Of a DNA stretch of 32,740 bases, positions 7,827 through 15,591 are shown one piece after another. Under the pieces are notes generated by a model that did not search any database, was not told the origin of the DNA, and saw nothing but the letters and a program-made list of their open reading frames with translations. Positions within the stretch are counted from its first letter, which is position 1; every line of letters begins with the position of its first letter. Origin of the DNA: Rhodospirillales bacterium (GTDB taxonomy: Bacteria; Pseudomonadota; Alphaproteobacteria; Acetobacterales; Acetobacteraceae); contig JAGXAO010000013.1 in NCBI GenBank assembly GCA_018971565.1, positions 1 to 32,740 on the forward strand, given 5' to 3'. Made by a program: the position numbers and the translations under genes.

Positions 7827-8840
7827 ATGCGAATCCTGCTCACCGGCGGCGCCGGTTATATCGGCTCCCACACCGCCGCCGTGCTGGCTGAACGCGGGCA
7901 CGATATCGTCATCCTCGATAATTTCGCCAATGCCGAGCGCGATGTGCCGGCCCGGCTGAAACGCCTCACCGGCAAGGATATGACAATCATCGAGGCCGAC
8001 ATACGTGACACGGACACTGTAACGGCGGCGTTGAAAGCGCACCCCGTGGAGGCCGTGATCCATTTCGCCGCGTTAAAGGCGGTGGGCGAATCAGAAGCTG
8101 ATCCGCTGCTTTATTACGACATGAACATCATCGGCACGATCCGCCTGCTGCAATCCATGCAGGCGGCGGGGGTAGGCCGCATCGTGTTCTCGTCTTCCGC
8201 CACGGTTTATGGCCAGCCGGATTCCTCCCCGATTCTGGAAAACGCCCCCACGCGGGTTGAGAACATCTATGGCCGCACCAAGCTGGTGATGGAGGATCTC
8301 ATCCGCGACCTGGCCCGCACCGGCAAGCTGCAAGCCGCCGCTAATCTGCGCTATTTCAACCCGGTGGGCGCGCACCCCTCGGCGCTCATCGGCGAAACAC
8401 CCCGGGGTGTGCCCAATAACCTCATGCCCTACGTGACGCAGGTTGCCACCGGCGAGCGCGCGCATCTCAACGTGTTCGGCAATGACTACCCGACCCGCGA
8501 CGGCACCGGCGAGCGCGACTACATCCATGTCATGGACCTCGCCATGGCCCATGCCTTGGCCGTCGAGCATATCTGCGCCCATGACATCTCCGTCACCGTT
8601 AATCTCGGCACCGGCAACGGCACCACGGTGCTGGAGCTGGTAAAAGCTTTCGAGGCCGCCACCGGCCGGGAGATCCCGCTCAACATCGCCCCCCGCCGCG
8701 CCGGAGATGTCGCCAGCTATTACGCCAATCCCGCTTTGGCCGAGCAACTCTTCGGCTGGAAGGCGGAACTTACCGTGGAGGATATGTGCCGTGATTCCTG
8801 GCGCTGGCAGGCCCGGCGCGCGGGCCGCAACGATGTCTGA
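7827..8840 (+). CDS. galE: UDP-glucose 4-epimerase, 337 aa
   Basis: An extended short-chain dehydrogenase/reductase that interconverts UDP-glucose and UDP-galactose using tightly bound NAD. The Rossmann motif GGAGYIGSHTA is at residues 7-17. The catalytic Ser/Thr region is SSSATVYG (about 122-129), and the Tyr-x3-Lys pair is YGRTK with Tyr148 and Lys152. The later LRYFNPVGAHPSALIGE and GTGERDYIHVMDLA are characteristic of GalE rather than of dehydratases. Length is normal. The start lies 3 bases after the heparinase stop, and the 3' end overlaps the glycosyltransferase start by 8 bases. The pairing suggests that the UDP-sugar feeds the neighbouring glycosyltransferase, but this is inference. 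Confidence 0.95.
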   Translation: MRILLTGGAGYIGSHTAAVLAERGHDIVILDNFANAERDVPARLKRLTGKDMTIIEADIRDTDTVTAALKAHPVEAVIHFAALKAVGESEADPLLYYDMNIIGTIRLLQSMQAAGVGRIVFSSSATVYGQPDSSPILENAPTRVENIYGRTKLVMEDLIRDLARTGKLQAAANLRYFNPVGAHPSALIGETPRGVPNNLMPYVTQVATGERAHLNVFGNDYPTRDGTGERDYIHVMDLAMAHALAVEHICAHDISVTVNLGTGNGTTVLELVKAFEAATGREIPLNIAPRRAGDVASYYANPALAEQLFGWKAELTVEDMCRDSWRWQARRAGRNDV

Positions 8841-9969
8841 TCCCCGCCCCACCCTCGTCTTCCTGCTGATGGAGGACTGGTTTTTCGCCTCGCATTTCTG
8901 GGAGCGCGGGCTGGCGGCGCAGAAAGCGGGCTGGCGGGTGGTGCTGGTCTCCCGGCGGAACCAGGCGGCGGCTGAGATTGAAGCCTCGGGCATCGAATTC
9001 CACGCGGCGGATTTGGACCGTACACGCCTCAACCCGTTCAAGGAGATGGCATTCTCCCTTTGGCTGGCGCGGCTTTACCAGCGCCTGCAACCGGATGTGG
9101 CACACCATGTCGCCCTCAAGCCGATTATTTTCGGCGGCATCGCCGCGAAGCTGGCTCGCGTGCCAGCCGTGGTGAATGCCCCCGTTGGGCTAGGCTTTGT
9201 CTATTCATCGGACAAATTGCTGGCCAAGCTCCTCAAACCCCTGGTCACCTTGGGCCTGCGCGCCACCATGAGCCCGAAGCACGGCGTTGCCATCTTTGAA
9301 AACCCGGACGACCTGGCCGCCATGGTTGAAGGCGGCATGGTGCATCAGGCGCGCACGTGGCTCATCCGCGGTGCCGGGGTGGATGTAACCCGCTTCGTCC
9401 CCGCGCCGGAGCCCGAAGGCCGCATCCGCATCACGCTGGCGGCGCGCCTGATTCGCGAGAAGGGCATTCTGGATTTTGTCGCCGCCGCCCAGTTGCTGAA
9501 AGGCAAGGCCGAGTTCTGCCTGGCCGGCGCGCCAGACCTTTCCAACCCCAACCCGCTCACGCAAGCCGAGCTGCGCAGCTGGGAGGCCGAGGGCCTCATC
9601 AAATGGCTCGGCCCAGTGAAGGACATGGCGGCGCTGCTGCGCCAGACGCATATTTTCACCCTGCCCTCCACCTACCGCGAGGGCCTGCCCAAGGCGGTGC
9701 TGGAAGCCATGGCCGCGGGGCTGCCGGTGGTGGCCACAGACATTCCCGGCTGCCGTGAAGCGGTGATCAACAACGAAACCGGCTTTCTCGTGCCGCCGCG
9801 CAACCCCGCCGCTCTGGCGGATGCGCTGGCCAGACTCATCGCCAGCCCGGCCTTGCGCGCCCGCCTGGGTGCCGCCGGGCGCCAGCGCGTGCTTGAAAAT
9901 TTCTCAGACGAAATCGTCTGCCAGAAAACCATGGAAATTTATGAAACGCTCAGAGCAAAAAAGCCCTGA
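8833..9969 (+). CDS. Glycosyltransferase family 4 protein, 378 aa
   Basis: A retaining GT-B glycosyltransferase, probably acting on the cytoplasmic face of the membrane in surface polysaccharide synthesis. The N-terminal domain begins PTLVFLLMEDWFFASHFWERGLAAQKAGWRVVLVSRRN, as in capsule or exopolysaccharide GT4 enzymes. The C-terminal domain has RITLAARLIREKGILDFVAAAQLL and the donor-binding E-x7-E motif in EGLPKAVLEAMAAGLPVVATD (about 283-291). The ATG at 8833 lies inside the end of galE in another frame; a longer in-frame reading deeper into galE has no family similarity. Acceptor and donor sugars cannot be told. There is no wzx, wzy or other polysaccharide gene nearby, so galE plus this gene look like a two-gene insertion in the rpe-heparinase-purH neighbourhood. 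Confidence 0.88.
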   Translation: MSDPRPTLVFLLMEDWFFASHFWERGLAAQKAGWRVVLVSRRNQAAAEIEASGIEFHAADLDRTRLNPFKEMAFSLWLARLYQRLQPDVAHHVALKPIIFGGIAAKLARVPAVVNAPVGLGFVYSSDKLLAKLLKPLVTLGLRATMSPKHGVAIFENPDDLAAMVEGGMVHQARTWLIRGAGVDVTRFVPAPEPEGRIRITLAARLIREKGILDFVAAAQLLKGKAEFCLAGAPDLSNPNPLTQAELRSWEAEGLIKWLGPVKDMAALLRQTHIFTLPSTYREGLPKAVLEAMAAGLPVVATDIPGCREAVINNETGFLVPPRNPAALADALARLIASPALRARLGAAGRQRVLENFSDEIVCQKTMEIYETLRAKKP

Positions 9970-9988
9970 AGCTACCAGCCAACGGCAT

Positions 9989-10336
9989 TTATTGGCCCGG
10001 CGAAAGCTCGGCAAGGTCTGAATTCACCTGATTCAGCTTGGATTTGCTAAGCTTCCCGCCAGAAAGCGAGGCAAGCTGCGACAGGCTCATGCAGGAAAAT
10101 AACATATAGTGCGGGTTGGACATCACGCCCGGCACATCCCGGTCCAACACCGCTTTGCCGCGCTCATCCGCCGCAATCTTGTCGATCGGCGTCTGGACTG
10201 AAAAGCTCGCCGGAGCAGGGGTAACACCGTTTGAGGCGGTCTGCGCCTTCGGGGTCGAAGCACAGGCGCCAAGGCTGGCCAAGCCAGCGACACTGATCAT
10301 CATGACAGCCTGTTTGCGTCTTTCCTGCCAGATCAT
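9989..10336 (-). CDS. Small putative lipoprotein, 115 aa, unknown function
   Basis: I do not recognise a named family. The protein starts MIWQERRKQAVMMISVAGLASLGACAS: a basic n-region, a hydrophobic core and a lipobox LGAC with Cys25 as the lipidation site, so export and membrane anchoring are likely. The mature part has a low-complexity Ala/Thr/Pro/Ser stretch, then ADERGKAVLDRDVPGVMSNPHYMLFSCMSLSQLASLSGGKLSKSKLNQVNSDLAEL, which looks like a compact conserved helical domain. The ATG at 10336 is preceded by GGAGG eight bases away, a strong site, so the longer upstream reading is rejected. It is convergent with the glycosyltransferase (19-base gap, no terminator seen) and divergent from purH. 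The Asn-Pro-His-Tyr and Ser-Gly-Gly-Lys-Leu-Ser segments would be good search queries. Confidence 0.75.
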   Translation of the reverse strand: MIWQERRKQAVMMISVAGLASLGACASTPKAQTASNGVTPAPASFSVQTPIDKIAADERGKAVLDRDVPGVMSNPHYMLFSCMSLSQLASLSGGKLSKSKLNQVNSDLAELSPGQ

Positions 10337-10522
10337 GCCACCTACCTCCAGAAATGCCTTGGCCAGACATTCAGTTCCGGCCCCGCTCCATTCATGCAGC
10401 ATTATTTGCTTATACTGCGATAATTTTGCCACAGTCGCCAAGCTTTAAATTTTAGACATGCCTGCGTCACGCCCTCCGCAACCTGCTTGCATCCGCTTTT
10501 CGCCCATGCGAAACCGCGCCAT

Positions 10523-10590
10523 CTTCACGTAACTGGCGCTCAGATGGCTACCATCGGGGAGCGTGAAGAAAGCCGCCGCGCGCCTGGGCA
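10523..10590 (+). promoter_or_regulatory. ZTP/ZMP riboswitch (pfl motif) in the purH leader
   Basis: The architecture of the pfl RNA can be drawn by hand. P1 is CTTCACG (10523-10529) with CGTGAAG (10562-10568), 7 bp. A P2 hairpin is GATGG/CCATC (10543-10547, 10551-10555). Conserved strings near consensus are GTAACTGGCG (10529-10538) and CGGGGAGCG (10555-10563). The 3' domain is GCCGCCGCGCGCCTGGGC (10572-10589), whose GCGCC (10580-10584) can form the pseudoknot with GGCGC (10535-10539), closed by a short P3 (GCC/GGC). It ends 30 bases before the purH GTG. ZTP riboswitches sense the purine intermediate ZMP/ZTP, and PurH consumes ZMP, so the context fits exactly. No terminator hairpin follows; control of translation through the ACGGAG site is more likely. 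Confidence 0.87.
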
Positions 10591-10618
10591 TCGCAATATC
10601 GCATTACGGAGCCGCCTT

Positions 10619-12175
10619 GTGTCAGAGATTGTCCCCATCCGCACCGCCCTGATTTCCGTGTCCGACAAAACCGGACTCGTCGAATTCGCCCAGGCGCTAG
10701 CCGCCACGGGCACGAAAATCCTCTCCACCGGCGGCTCGGCCAAAACACTGCGTGAGGCAGGCGTGGCCGTGACCGAGGTTTCCGAACATACCGGTTTCCC
10801 CGAGATTTTGGATGGCCGCGTAAAAACCCTGGTGCCGCAAGTGCATGGCGGTATTCTGGGCAAGCGGCACGACCCCAGCCACATCGCCCAGATGACCGAG
10901 CACGGCATCGAGAGCATCGACCTCGTGGCCGTCAATCTCTACCCGTTCGAGGCCACAGTGGCGCGCGGCGCGGAATTCGACGACTGCATCGAGAATATCG
11001 ACATTGGCGGCCCGGCAATGATCCGTTCCGCCGCCAAGAACCACGAATCTGTGACGGTTCTTACTGAACCGGCCCATTACACCAAGGTTCTGGAAGAAAT
11101 CGCCGCCCATGGCGGCACCACCCTTTCAACCCGCCGGCACCTGGCCGCGAGCGCCTATGCCCGCACGGCGGCCTATGATTCCGCCATTTCCGGCTGGTTC
11201 GCTGCACAGCTTGGCGAGAGCTACCCGGAACGCGTCTCCTTCTCCGGCATTAAGAAGCAGGGGTTGCGCTACGGTGAAAACCCACACCAGTCGGCGGCGT
11301 TCTACACCTCCTCCCCCGCGCGCTTTGGCGTGGCCACCGCCACGCAAGCCCAAGGCAAGGAACTCTCCTACAACAACTATAACGACACCGACGCCGCATT
11401 TGAGTGCGTGGCCGAATTCGATGAACCAACGGTCGTCATCGTCAAACACGCCAACCCCTGTGGCGTGGCCACCGCCGCCAGCATTTCCGCCGCGTGGGAC
11501 CTGGCGCTCGCCTGCGACCCGGTTTCGGCCTTCGGCGGCATTGTGGCGCTGAACCGCACACTGGACGAGGAAACAGCGGCCAAGATCGCCACCATCTTCA
11601 CGGAAGTGATCATTGCCCCGGAGGCGACTGATGGCGCCAAAGCCGTGCTCGCCGCCAAGAAGAACCTTCGCCTGCTTACCACCGGCGGCATGCCCAGCCC
11701 CACGAAGGAAGGCACCACCTTCAAATCTCTCGCAGGCGGCTTCCTGGTACAAAACCGCGATGCCGGGCGCATCACCGCCGAAGCGTTGCAAATCGTTACC
11801 AAACGCGCCCCTACGGCGGCGGAGCTTGAGGATATGCTGTTTGCCTTCCGGGTCGCAAAGCATGTGAAGTCGAATGCCATCGTCTACACCAAAAATCGCG
11901 CCACCATCGGTGTCGGCGCCGGGCAGATGAACCGGGTGGACAGCGCCCGCATCGCCGCCTGGCGCGGCAAGGAAGCGATGCTGGATTTCACCAATTGCGC
12001 CGTGGCCTCGGATGCGTTCTTTCCCTTTGCCGACGGGCTTGAAGCCGCCATCGCGGCGGGGGCGAGCTGCGTTATCCAACCCGGCGGCTCGATCCGCGAT
12101 AAAGAGGTGATTGAGGCTGCGGATGCGGCCGGAATCGCCATGGTGTTCACAAATATGCGGCATTTCCGGCACTAA
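10619..12175 (+). CDS. purH: Bifunctional AICAR transformylase / IMP cyclohydrolase, 518 aa
   Basis: Catalyses the last two steps of de novo purine synthesis, AICAR (ZMP) to FAICAR with 10-formyl-tetrahydrofolate, then cyclisation to IMP. The N-terminal MGS-like cyclohydrolase domain shows [20 protein letters not shown] and [19 protein letters not shown]. The transformylase domain carries the catalytic Lys-His pair in [13 protein letters not shown] (Lys276, His277) and the conserved [23 protein letters not shown] before it. The C-terminus has [35 protein letters not shown], so the gene is intact. I chose the GTG at 10619 because the family sequence starts there, an ACGGAG site lies 7 bases upstream, and the in-frame extension is riboswitch RNA. 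The membrane-protein gene downstream starts 17 bases after its stop. Confidence 0.96.
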   Translation: MSEIVPIRTALISVSDKTGLVEFAQALAATGTKILSTGGSAKTLREAGVAVTEVSEHTGFPEILDGRVKTLVPQVHGGILGKRHDPSHIAQMTEHGIESIDLVAVNLYPFEATVARGAEFDDCIENIDIGGPAMIRSAAKNHESVTVLTEPAHYTKVLEEIAAHGGTTLSTRRHLAASAYARTAAYDSAISGWFAAQLGESYPERVSFSGIKKQGLRYGENPHQSAAFYTSSPARFGVATATQAQGKELSYNNYNDTDAAFECVAEFDEPTVVIVKHANPCGVATAASISAAWDLALACDPVSAFGGIVALNRTLDEETAAKIATIFTEVIIAPEATDGAKAVLAAKKNLRLLTTGGMPSPTKEGTTFKSLAGGFLVQNRDAGRITAEALQIVTKRAPTAAELEDMLFAFRVAKHVKSNAIVYTKNRATIGVGAGQMNRVDSARIAAWRGKEAMLDFTNCAVASDAFFPFADGLEAAIAAGASCVIQPGGSIRDKEVIEAADAAGIAMVFTNMRHFRH

Positions 12176-12192
12176 TCCGCTATAAGGAGTCT

Positions 12193-12636
12193 ATGCCGAT
12201 GACCATGCCTTTCTCTCTGCCTGATTGGATGCCAGGCTGGCTTGTTCTGGCCCTTGCCGTGCCGGCCTTGCTCTGGTTTTTGGCCTTTTTGATGGTCCCG
12301 TTCAGCGTCTTTGGCGTGAAAGCGCGGCTGGAAGCCATCGAAGGGGAACTGGAAAGCCTGCAGGAAGAGCTGCGGGTGATGCAGATGCGCGCCGCGGGAA
12401 TTCTCTCAACCCCCGCCCGGCCGATGGACAGCTACGACGACGTGCCGCACTTCGGCCAGCTAAAGCGCAGCCGTACAGTGCCGGCAGCCGAAGAAGAACC
12501 CTTGGTAACGCGGGCGCCCATCCCTAATCCTGCCCCACGCAGCAGCTTTGGAACGCGGGACATAGCCCCTCGCGAACGGCCTGCCGCACCACCACCGCCG
12601 CCACGCCCGCGCCGCACAGAGCCCCGGCTGGACTAA
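12193..12636 (+). CDS. Single-pass membrane protein with coiled coil and proline-rich tail, 147 aa, unknown function
   Basis: Not assigned to a named family. One strong membrane segment occupies about residues 14-41 (PGWLVLALAVPALLWFLAFLMVPFSVFG). It is followed by a predicted coiled coil (KARLEAIEGELESLQEELRVMQMR, about 43-66) and a disordered C-terminus ending in a run of prolines and arginines. The layout suggests a membrane-anchored scaffold or adaptor on the cytoplasmic side; that is inference. ATG codons occur at 12193, 12199 and 12205. AAGGAG at 12184-12189 is only 3 bases from the first but 9 from the second, so 12199 may be the true start. It follows purH closely and is probably cotranscribed. 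Confidence 0.75.
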   Translation: MPMTMPFSLPDWMPGWLVLALAVPALLWFLAFLMVPFSVFGVKARLEAIEGELESLQEELRVMQMRAAGILSTPARPMDSYDDVPHFGQLKRSRTVPAAEEEPLVTRAPIPNPAPRSSFGTRDIAPRERPAAPPPPPRPRRTEPRLD

Positions 12637-12668
12637 AATACGCCAATTCAGATACCCCGCCGGGCCTC

Positions 12669-12688
12669 TGTGGTATTAAATTACCACA
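12669..12688. repeat. Perfect palindrome TGTGGTA-N6-TACCACA just upstream of the rplM promoter
   Basis: Two 7-bp arms (12669-12675 and 12682-12688) flank the AT-only spacer TTAAAT. The right arm ends 11 bases before the -35 hexamer of the rplM promoter. It is not followed by a T-run, so it is a poor terminator for the upstream gene. An activator or repressor site for the ribosomal protein operon is a reasonable guess; no known family consensus is claimed. Confidence 0.45.
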
Positions 12689-12699
12689 AGCAAAACCCC

Positions 12700-12728
12700 T
12701 TGACCTTTCACTCTGCTTTGCTCATAAG
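12700..12728 (+). promoter_or_regulatory. Sigma-70 type promoter of rplM-rpsI
   Basis: TTGACC (12700-12705), a 17-bp spacer and CATAAG (12723-12728) match a good alphaproteobacterial housekeeping promoter. Transcription would start near 12735, giving a 5' leader of only about 20 nucleotides before rplM. Confidence 0.7.
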
Positions 12729-12754
12729 CCCGCCACTATTCTTTGGGTGAGCAT

Positions 12755-13219
12755 ATGAAAACGACGATTTCCATCAAGCCCGCGGACGTGAAGAAGGACT
12801 GGTTCCTGATCGACGCCGAAGGGCTGATCCTGGGCCGCCTTGCCGCGGTAGTGGCCAGCCGCCTGCGCGGCAAGCACAAGGCAACCTTCACCCCGCATGT
12901 CGATTGCGGAGACAACATCATCATCGTGAATGCTGAAAAGGTGAAGGTAACCGGCAAGAAGGCGGAAGATTCCATCTTCTATTATCACACCGGCTACGCT
13001 GGCGGCATCAAGGGCCGTTCCATCAAAGACCGCCTGGCCAGCAAAAACCCGCAGAGCGTCGTCGAAAAAGCGATAGAGCGCATGATCACCCGCGGCCCGC
13101 TGCAGCGCCAGCAGATGAAGAACCTGCATGTTTATGCCGGGCCGGAGCACCCGCACGCCGCCCAGCAGCCGAAGACCCTCGATGTCGCCGCGCTGAACCC
13201 CAAGAATAAGAGGGCCTGA
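12755..13219 (+). CDS. rplM: 50S ribosomal protein L13 (uL13), 154 aa
   Basis: An early-assembly protein of the large subunit. Characteristic stretches are [73 protein letters not shown] and [31 protein letters not shown]. Its 154 residues are normal for alphaproteobacteria. The ATG at 12755 (MKTTISIKP) is preferred to the TTG 12 bases upstream; GGTGAG lies close in front. The operon with rpsI is the universal pairing (4-base gap). In E. coli L13 represses this operon through its mRNA leader; the leader here appears too short for a comparable structure, so that control may be absent. Confidence 0.97.
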   Translation: MKTTISIKPADVKKDWFLIDAEGLILGRLAAVVASRLRGKHKATFTPHVDCGDNIIIVNAEKVKVTGKKAEDSIFYYHTGYAGGIKGRSIKDRLASKNPQSVVEKAIERMITRGPLQRQQMKNLHVYAGPEHPHAAQQPKTLDVAALNPKNKRA

Positions 13220-13223
13220 GACC

Positions 13224-13715
<492 letters not shown>

Positions 13716-13720
13716 CATGC

Positions 13721-13747
13721 AAAAACCCGGCGAAAGCCGGGTTTTTT
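13721..13747 (+). terminator. Bidirectional intrinsic terminator after rpsI
   Basis: The arms AAAAACCCGGC (13721-13731) and GCCGGGTTTTT (13736-13746) close a GAAA tetraloop, with a run of six T at 13742-13747. The A-run on the left arm makes it work in the other direction too, so it could also stop leftward transcripts coming from comF-hpnK after they pass mop. Confidence 0.93.
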
Positions 13748-13866
13748 ATGTTCAGCCAACGGCTGAAAACCGCGCCGGCCCTGGCCAGACCTGTTTATTG
13801 AAACCTCCCGCGGCACGGCGCTATCTCTATACCGTTGCCAACTGGCACATTGAGAAGGAGAAACAC

Positions 13867-14073
13867 ATGAAACTCAGCGCACGCAACCAGCTTAAGGGCA
13901 CCATCGTTGAAGTGGTGAAGGGTCAGACCACCGCGCATGTGCGGATCGATATCGGCGGCGGCGTCATTGTCACCTCTTCCATCACCAATGCGGCGGTGGA
14001 CGACCTGAGCCTGAAAGCGGGAGATACCGCCTATGCCGTCATCAAGGCCTCAGACGTGATAATCGGCAAGTAG
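13867..14073 (+). CDS. mop: Molbindin-like molybdopterin/molybdate-binding protein (TOBE/Mop domain), 68 aa
   Basis: A single Mop (TOBE) domain, MKLSARNQLKGTIVEVVKGQTTAHVRIDIGGGVIVTSSITNAAVDDLSLKAGDTAYAVIKASDVIIGK, matching Clostridium-type molbindins: SARNQLKG at the N-terminus, then ITNAAVDDLGLKxGD, then KASxVMIG. These small proteins bind molybdate as hexamers and act in storage or homeostasis. AAGGAG precedes the ATG by 8 bases. The last 24 bases overlap the convergent hpnK gene. A possible -35 TTGAAA lies at 13798-13803 with no good -10, and I see no ModE box. moaA (molybdenum cofactor synthesis) is in the same window but far away, so a link is not implied by position. Confidence 0.9.
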   Translation: MKLSARNQLKGTIVEVVKGQTTAHVRIDIGGGVIVTSSITNAAVDDLSLKAGDTAYAVIKASDVIIGK

Positions 14074-14835
14074 CGCCTCAAACTCCACCACGTGCTCGTA
14101 ACCGGGCATGAGCTTTAACAGCGCCTCATCCCGCCGCGTGGCAGGGTGGGTGTAAATTTCAGTCCGGCCCTCAGGCAGATGTTCCAGCAGCCGGGCGATG
14201 CGCTCGCGGGTCATATGCCCTGACCATTTGATCCCGAACACCTGGTCTGGCAGCTCCAGCCCGCGTGCCTGCCAGCGCAGCAACTTCGTCCAGCCATAAA
14301 GGGCACGCTCGCCCAGCGAAACGCGCTCGCCGAGTGCAGCCATCACTTCAGGCGGCTCGGCAGGCACGCGCAGCCGTTTCAGCCCATATTTCCGCCCCAC
14401 CTCTATCATCATCCGCGCGATGGTCGGGTGGAGCAAAAAATGTTTATGCGCGTCGGCATGGTGTAGCTCCAGCCCAGTGGCCGCGAAGGCGGCGAATTGC
14501 GCCTCGATCTCTGCCCGCAGTTGCCGCCGTGCCGCCAGAGAGAAGAAATAGCGCACACCCAACGCCGCCTGATTGGCAGAAAATCGCCCATCCGGCCCGG
14601 TGATATGCGGCAGGCGCGCATGGCCCAGCATCGAATCACCATCCACCAGCACCAGATGCAACCCCACCTTCAGCCCTGGCAGCATTTTGGCCCGGCGCAC
14701 CGCATCCGCGGCGGCGGGGGCAGCCACCATCAGGCTCGCCTGGGTCAGGCAACCTTTGCGGTTTGCCAGCTCCACCGCCTCATTCACCGTCTCGGTGAGG
14801 CCGAAATCATCGGCGGAGAAAAAAACCTGCCGCAA
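14050..14835 (-). CDS. hpnK: Hopanoid biosynthesis-associated protein HpnK (YdjC/ChbG deacetylase-like family), 261 aa
   Basis: Belongs to the YdjC/ChbG-HpnK family of metal-dependent deacetylases; HpnK members occur in hopanoid producers and are thought to act on side-chain intermediates, though the exact step is not certain. Metal-site motifs are VFFSADDFGLTETVNEAV (Asp9, Asp10), GLHLVLVDG (His60) and LHHADAHKHFLLHP (about 125-132). The start is TTG at 14835: the conserved FFSADDFG begins five residues later, and no ATG or GTG is available upstream in frame. The TTG lies two bases after the DUF1178 stop codon, which favours translational coupling, and there is no clear ribosome-binding site. 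It is the last gene of comF-grxC-DUF1178-hpnK and overlaps mop tail to tail. Confidence 0.88.
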   Translation of the reverse strand: MRQVFFSADDFGLTETVNEAVELANRKGCLTQASLMVAAPAAADAVRRAKMLPGLKVGLHLVLVDGDSMLGHARLPHITGPDGRFSANQAALGVRYFFSLAARRQLRAEIEAQFAAFAATGLELHHADAHKHFLLHPTIARMMIEVGRKYGLKRLRVPAEPPEVMAALGERVSLGERALYGWTKLLRWQARGLELPDQVFGIKWSGHMTRERIARLLEHLPEGRTEIYTHPATRRDEALLKLMPGYEHVVEFEALLADYHV

Positions 14836-14837
14836 GG

Positions 14838-15293
14838 TTAGCTGTCGTTGCGCGGCATCCAGGGGATGCGTGCGAAAGCTATGCCATCTTCGGCCAGCGC
14901 CTCGGCATCCTCTTCAGTGCTTTGGCCATAAATACCGCGTGGCACTGCCTCGCCATAATGAATACGCCGCGCCTCATCGGCAAAATTGGTGCCGACATAA
15001 TCGCAATTCTTTTCCACTTCCTCGCGCAGCTTCTGCAAAACCACGCGCACCGAATCCGGCAGCGCGCCACCAGCTGCCTGGGGCGTTGAAACCACAGGCG
15101 GCGGCTCGGCCAGAATAATCTCGCCGCCTTTTCGTGGAATGGCGGGCGCCATCAATGCCCGCGAAACCTCAACACTGCCGCAAGAGGGGCAGGCAACAAA
15201 GCCAGATGCCACCTGCATCTCAAATCCGGCGCTGTTTTTGAACCAACCATCAAACTCATGGCCGGTCTCACAGCGGAGTTGGTAGTGGATCAT
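14838..15293 (-). CDS. DUF1178 family protein, 151 aa
   Basis: A conserved alpha/betaproteobacterial protein of unknown function. The N-terminus MIHYQLRCETGHEFDGWFKNSAGFEMQVASGFVACPSCGS contains Cys8, His12, Cys35 and Cys38, probably a zinc-ribbon-like site. The C-terminal part has LREEVEKNCDYVGTNFADEARRIHYGEAVPRGIYGQSTEEDAEALAEDGI, the most conserved stretch of the family. The start overlaps the grxC stop as ATGA. The order comF-grxC-DUF1178 recurs in many alphaproteobacteria, which hints at a redox or metal-related job, but no reaction is known. Confidence 0.92.
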   Translation of the reverse strand: MIHYQLRCETGHEFDGWFKNSAGFEMQVASGFVACPSCGSVEVSRALMAPAIPRKGGEIILAEPPPVVSTPQAAGGALPDSVRVVLQKLREEVEKNCDYVGTNFADEARRIHYGEAVPRGIYGQSTEEDAEALAEDGIAFARIPWMPRNDS

Positions 15294-15547
15294 GGGGTTA
15301 GCAGTGCATCCAGCTCACCCGCGCGTTCCAGCACCAGCAGGTCATCGCATCCGCCAACATGGCGGCCGCCGATGAAAATCTGTGGAACAGAACTGCGGCC
15401 GCCTGAGCGCCGGATCGCTTCCTCACGCTGCGGCGTACCATGCGGCGCGCTAATCTCCGTAAAGCTCGCAGCTTTACGCTCCAGCACTGCCATGGCGCGC
15501 ATGCAGTATGGGCAGTAGGGTTGGGTATATATCTCGATATCGGGCAT
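15290..15547 (-). CDS. grxC: Glutaredoxin 3 (dithiol glutaredoxin), 85 aa
   Basis: A cytoplasmic thiol-disulfide reductase using glutathione. The CPYC active site is at residues 12-15 (IEIYTQPYCPYCMRAMAVL), the cis-proline is in SSVPQIFIGGRHVGG, and the GSH-contact GGCDDLLVLERAGELDALL follows. This is the canonical dithiol class. The ATG at 15547 begins the beta strand expected for the family; GAGG lies only 2 bases before it, and a TTG at 15559 (giving four more residues) remains possible. comF lies 44 bases upstream and DUF1178 overlaps downstream. Confidence 0.94.
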   Translation of the reverse strand: MPDIEIYTQPYCPYCMRAMAVLERKAASFTEISAPHGTPQREEAIRRSGGRSSVPQIFIGGRHVGGCDDLLVLERAGELDALLTP

Positions 15548-15591
15548 TTCCTCAACCAAATAGCTGAGAGTTTGCCGAATGCAAGATGTAT

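Noticed and set aside
10018-10036. CTGAAT/ATTCAG inverted repeat near the end of the lipoprotein gene as a terminator for the glycosyltransferase
   Set aside because: It lies inside the coding region of the convergent gene, has only 6-bp AT-rich arms and no T-run.
10426-10455. TTGCCA ... ATTTTA as a purH promoter
   Set aside because: The spacing of 17 is right but both hexamers are poor, and a leftward promoter for the lipoprotein gene could lie in the same AT-rich patch. Too weak to annotate.
11126-12172. A 348-codon leftward ORF over purH
   Set aside because: It is the antisense shadow of an intact purH, rich in Gly, Arg and His as expected for a reverse frame of GC-rich sequence.
13751-13767. 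TTCAGCC-AAC-GGCTGAA hairpin right after the rpsI terminator
   Set aside because: Perfect 7-bp stem, but no T-run on either strand. The true terminator is the hairpin at 13721-13747. It may help mop leader structure, but nothing supports a specific role.
13798-13824. TTGAAA followed by CTATCT as the mop promoter
   Set aside because: The -35 is acceptable but the -10 has few matches, so it is mentioned only in the mop entry.
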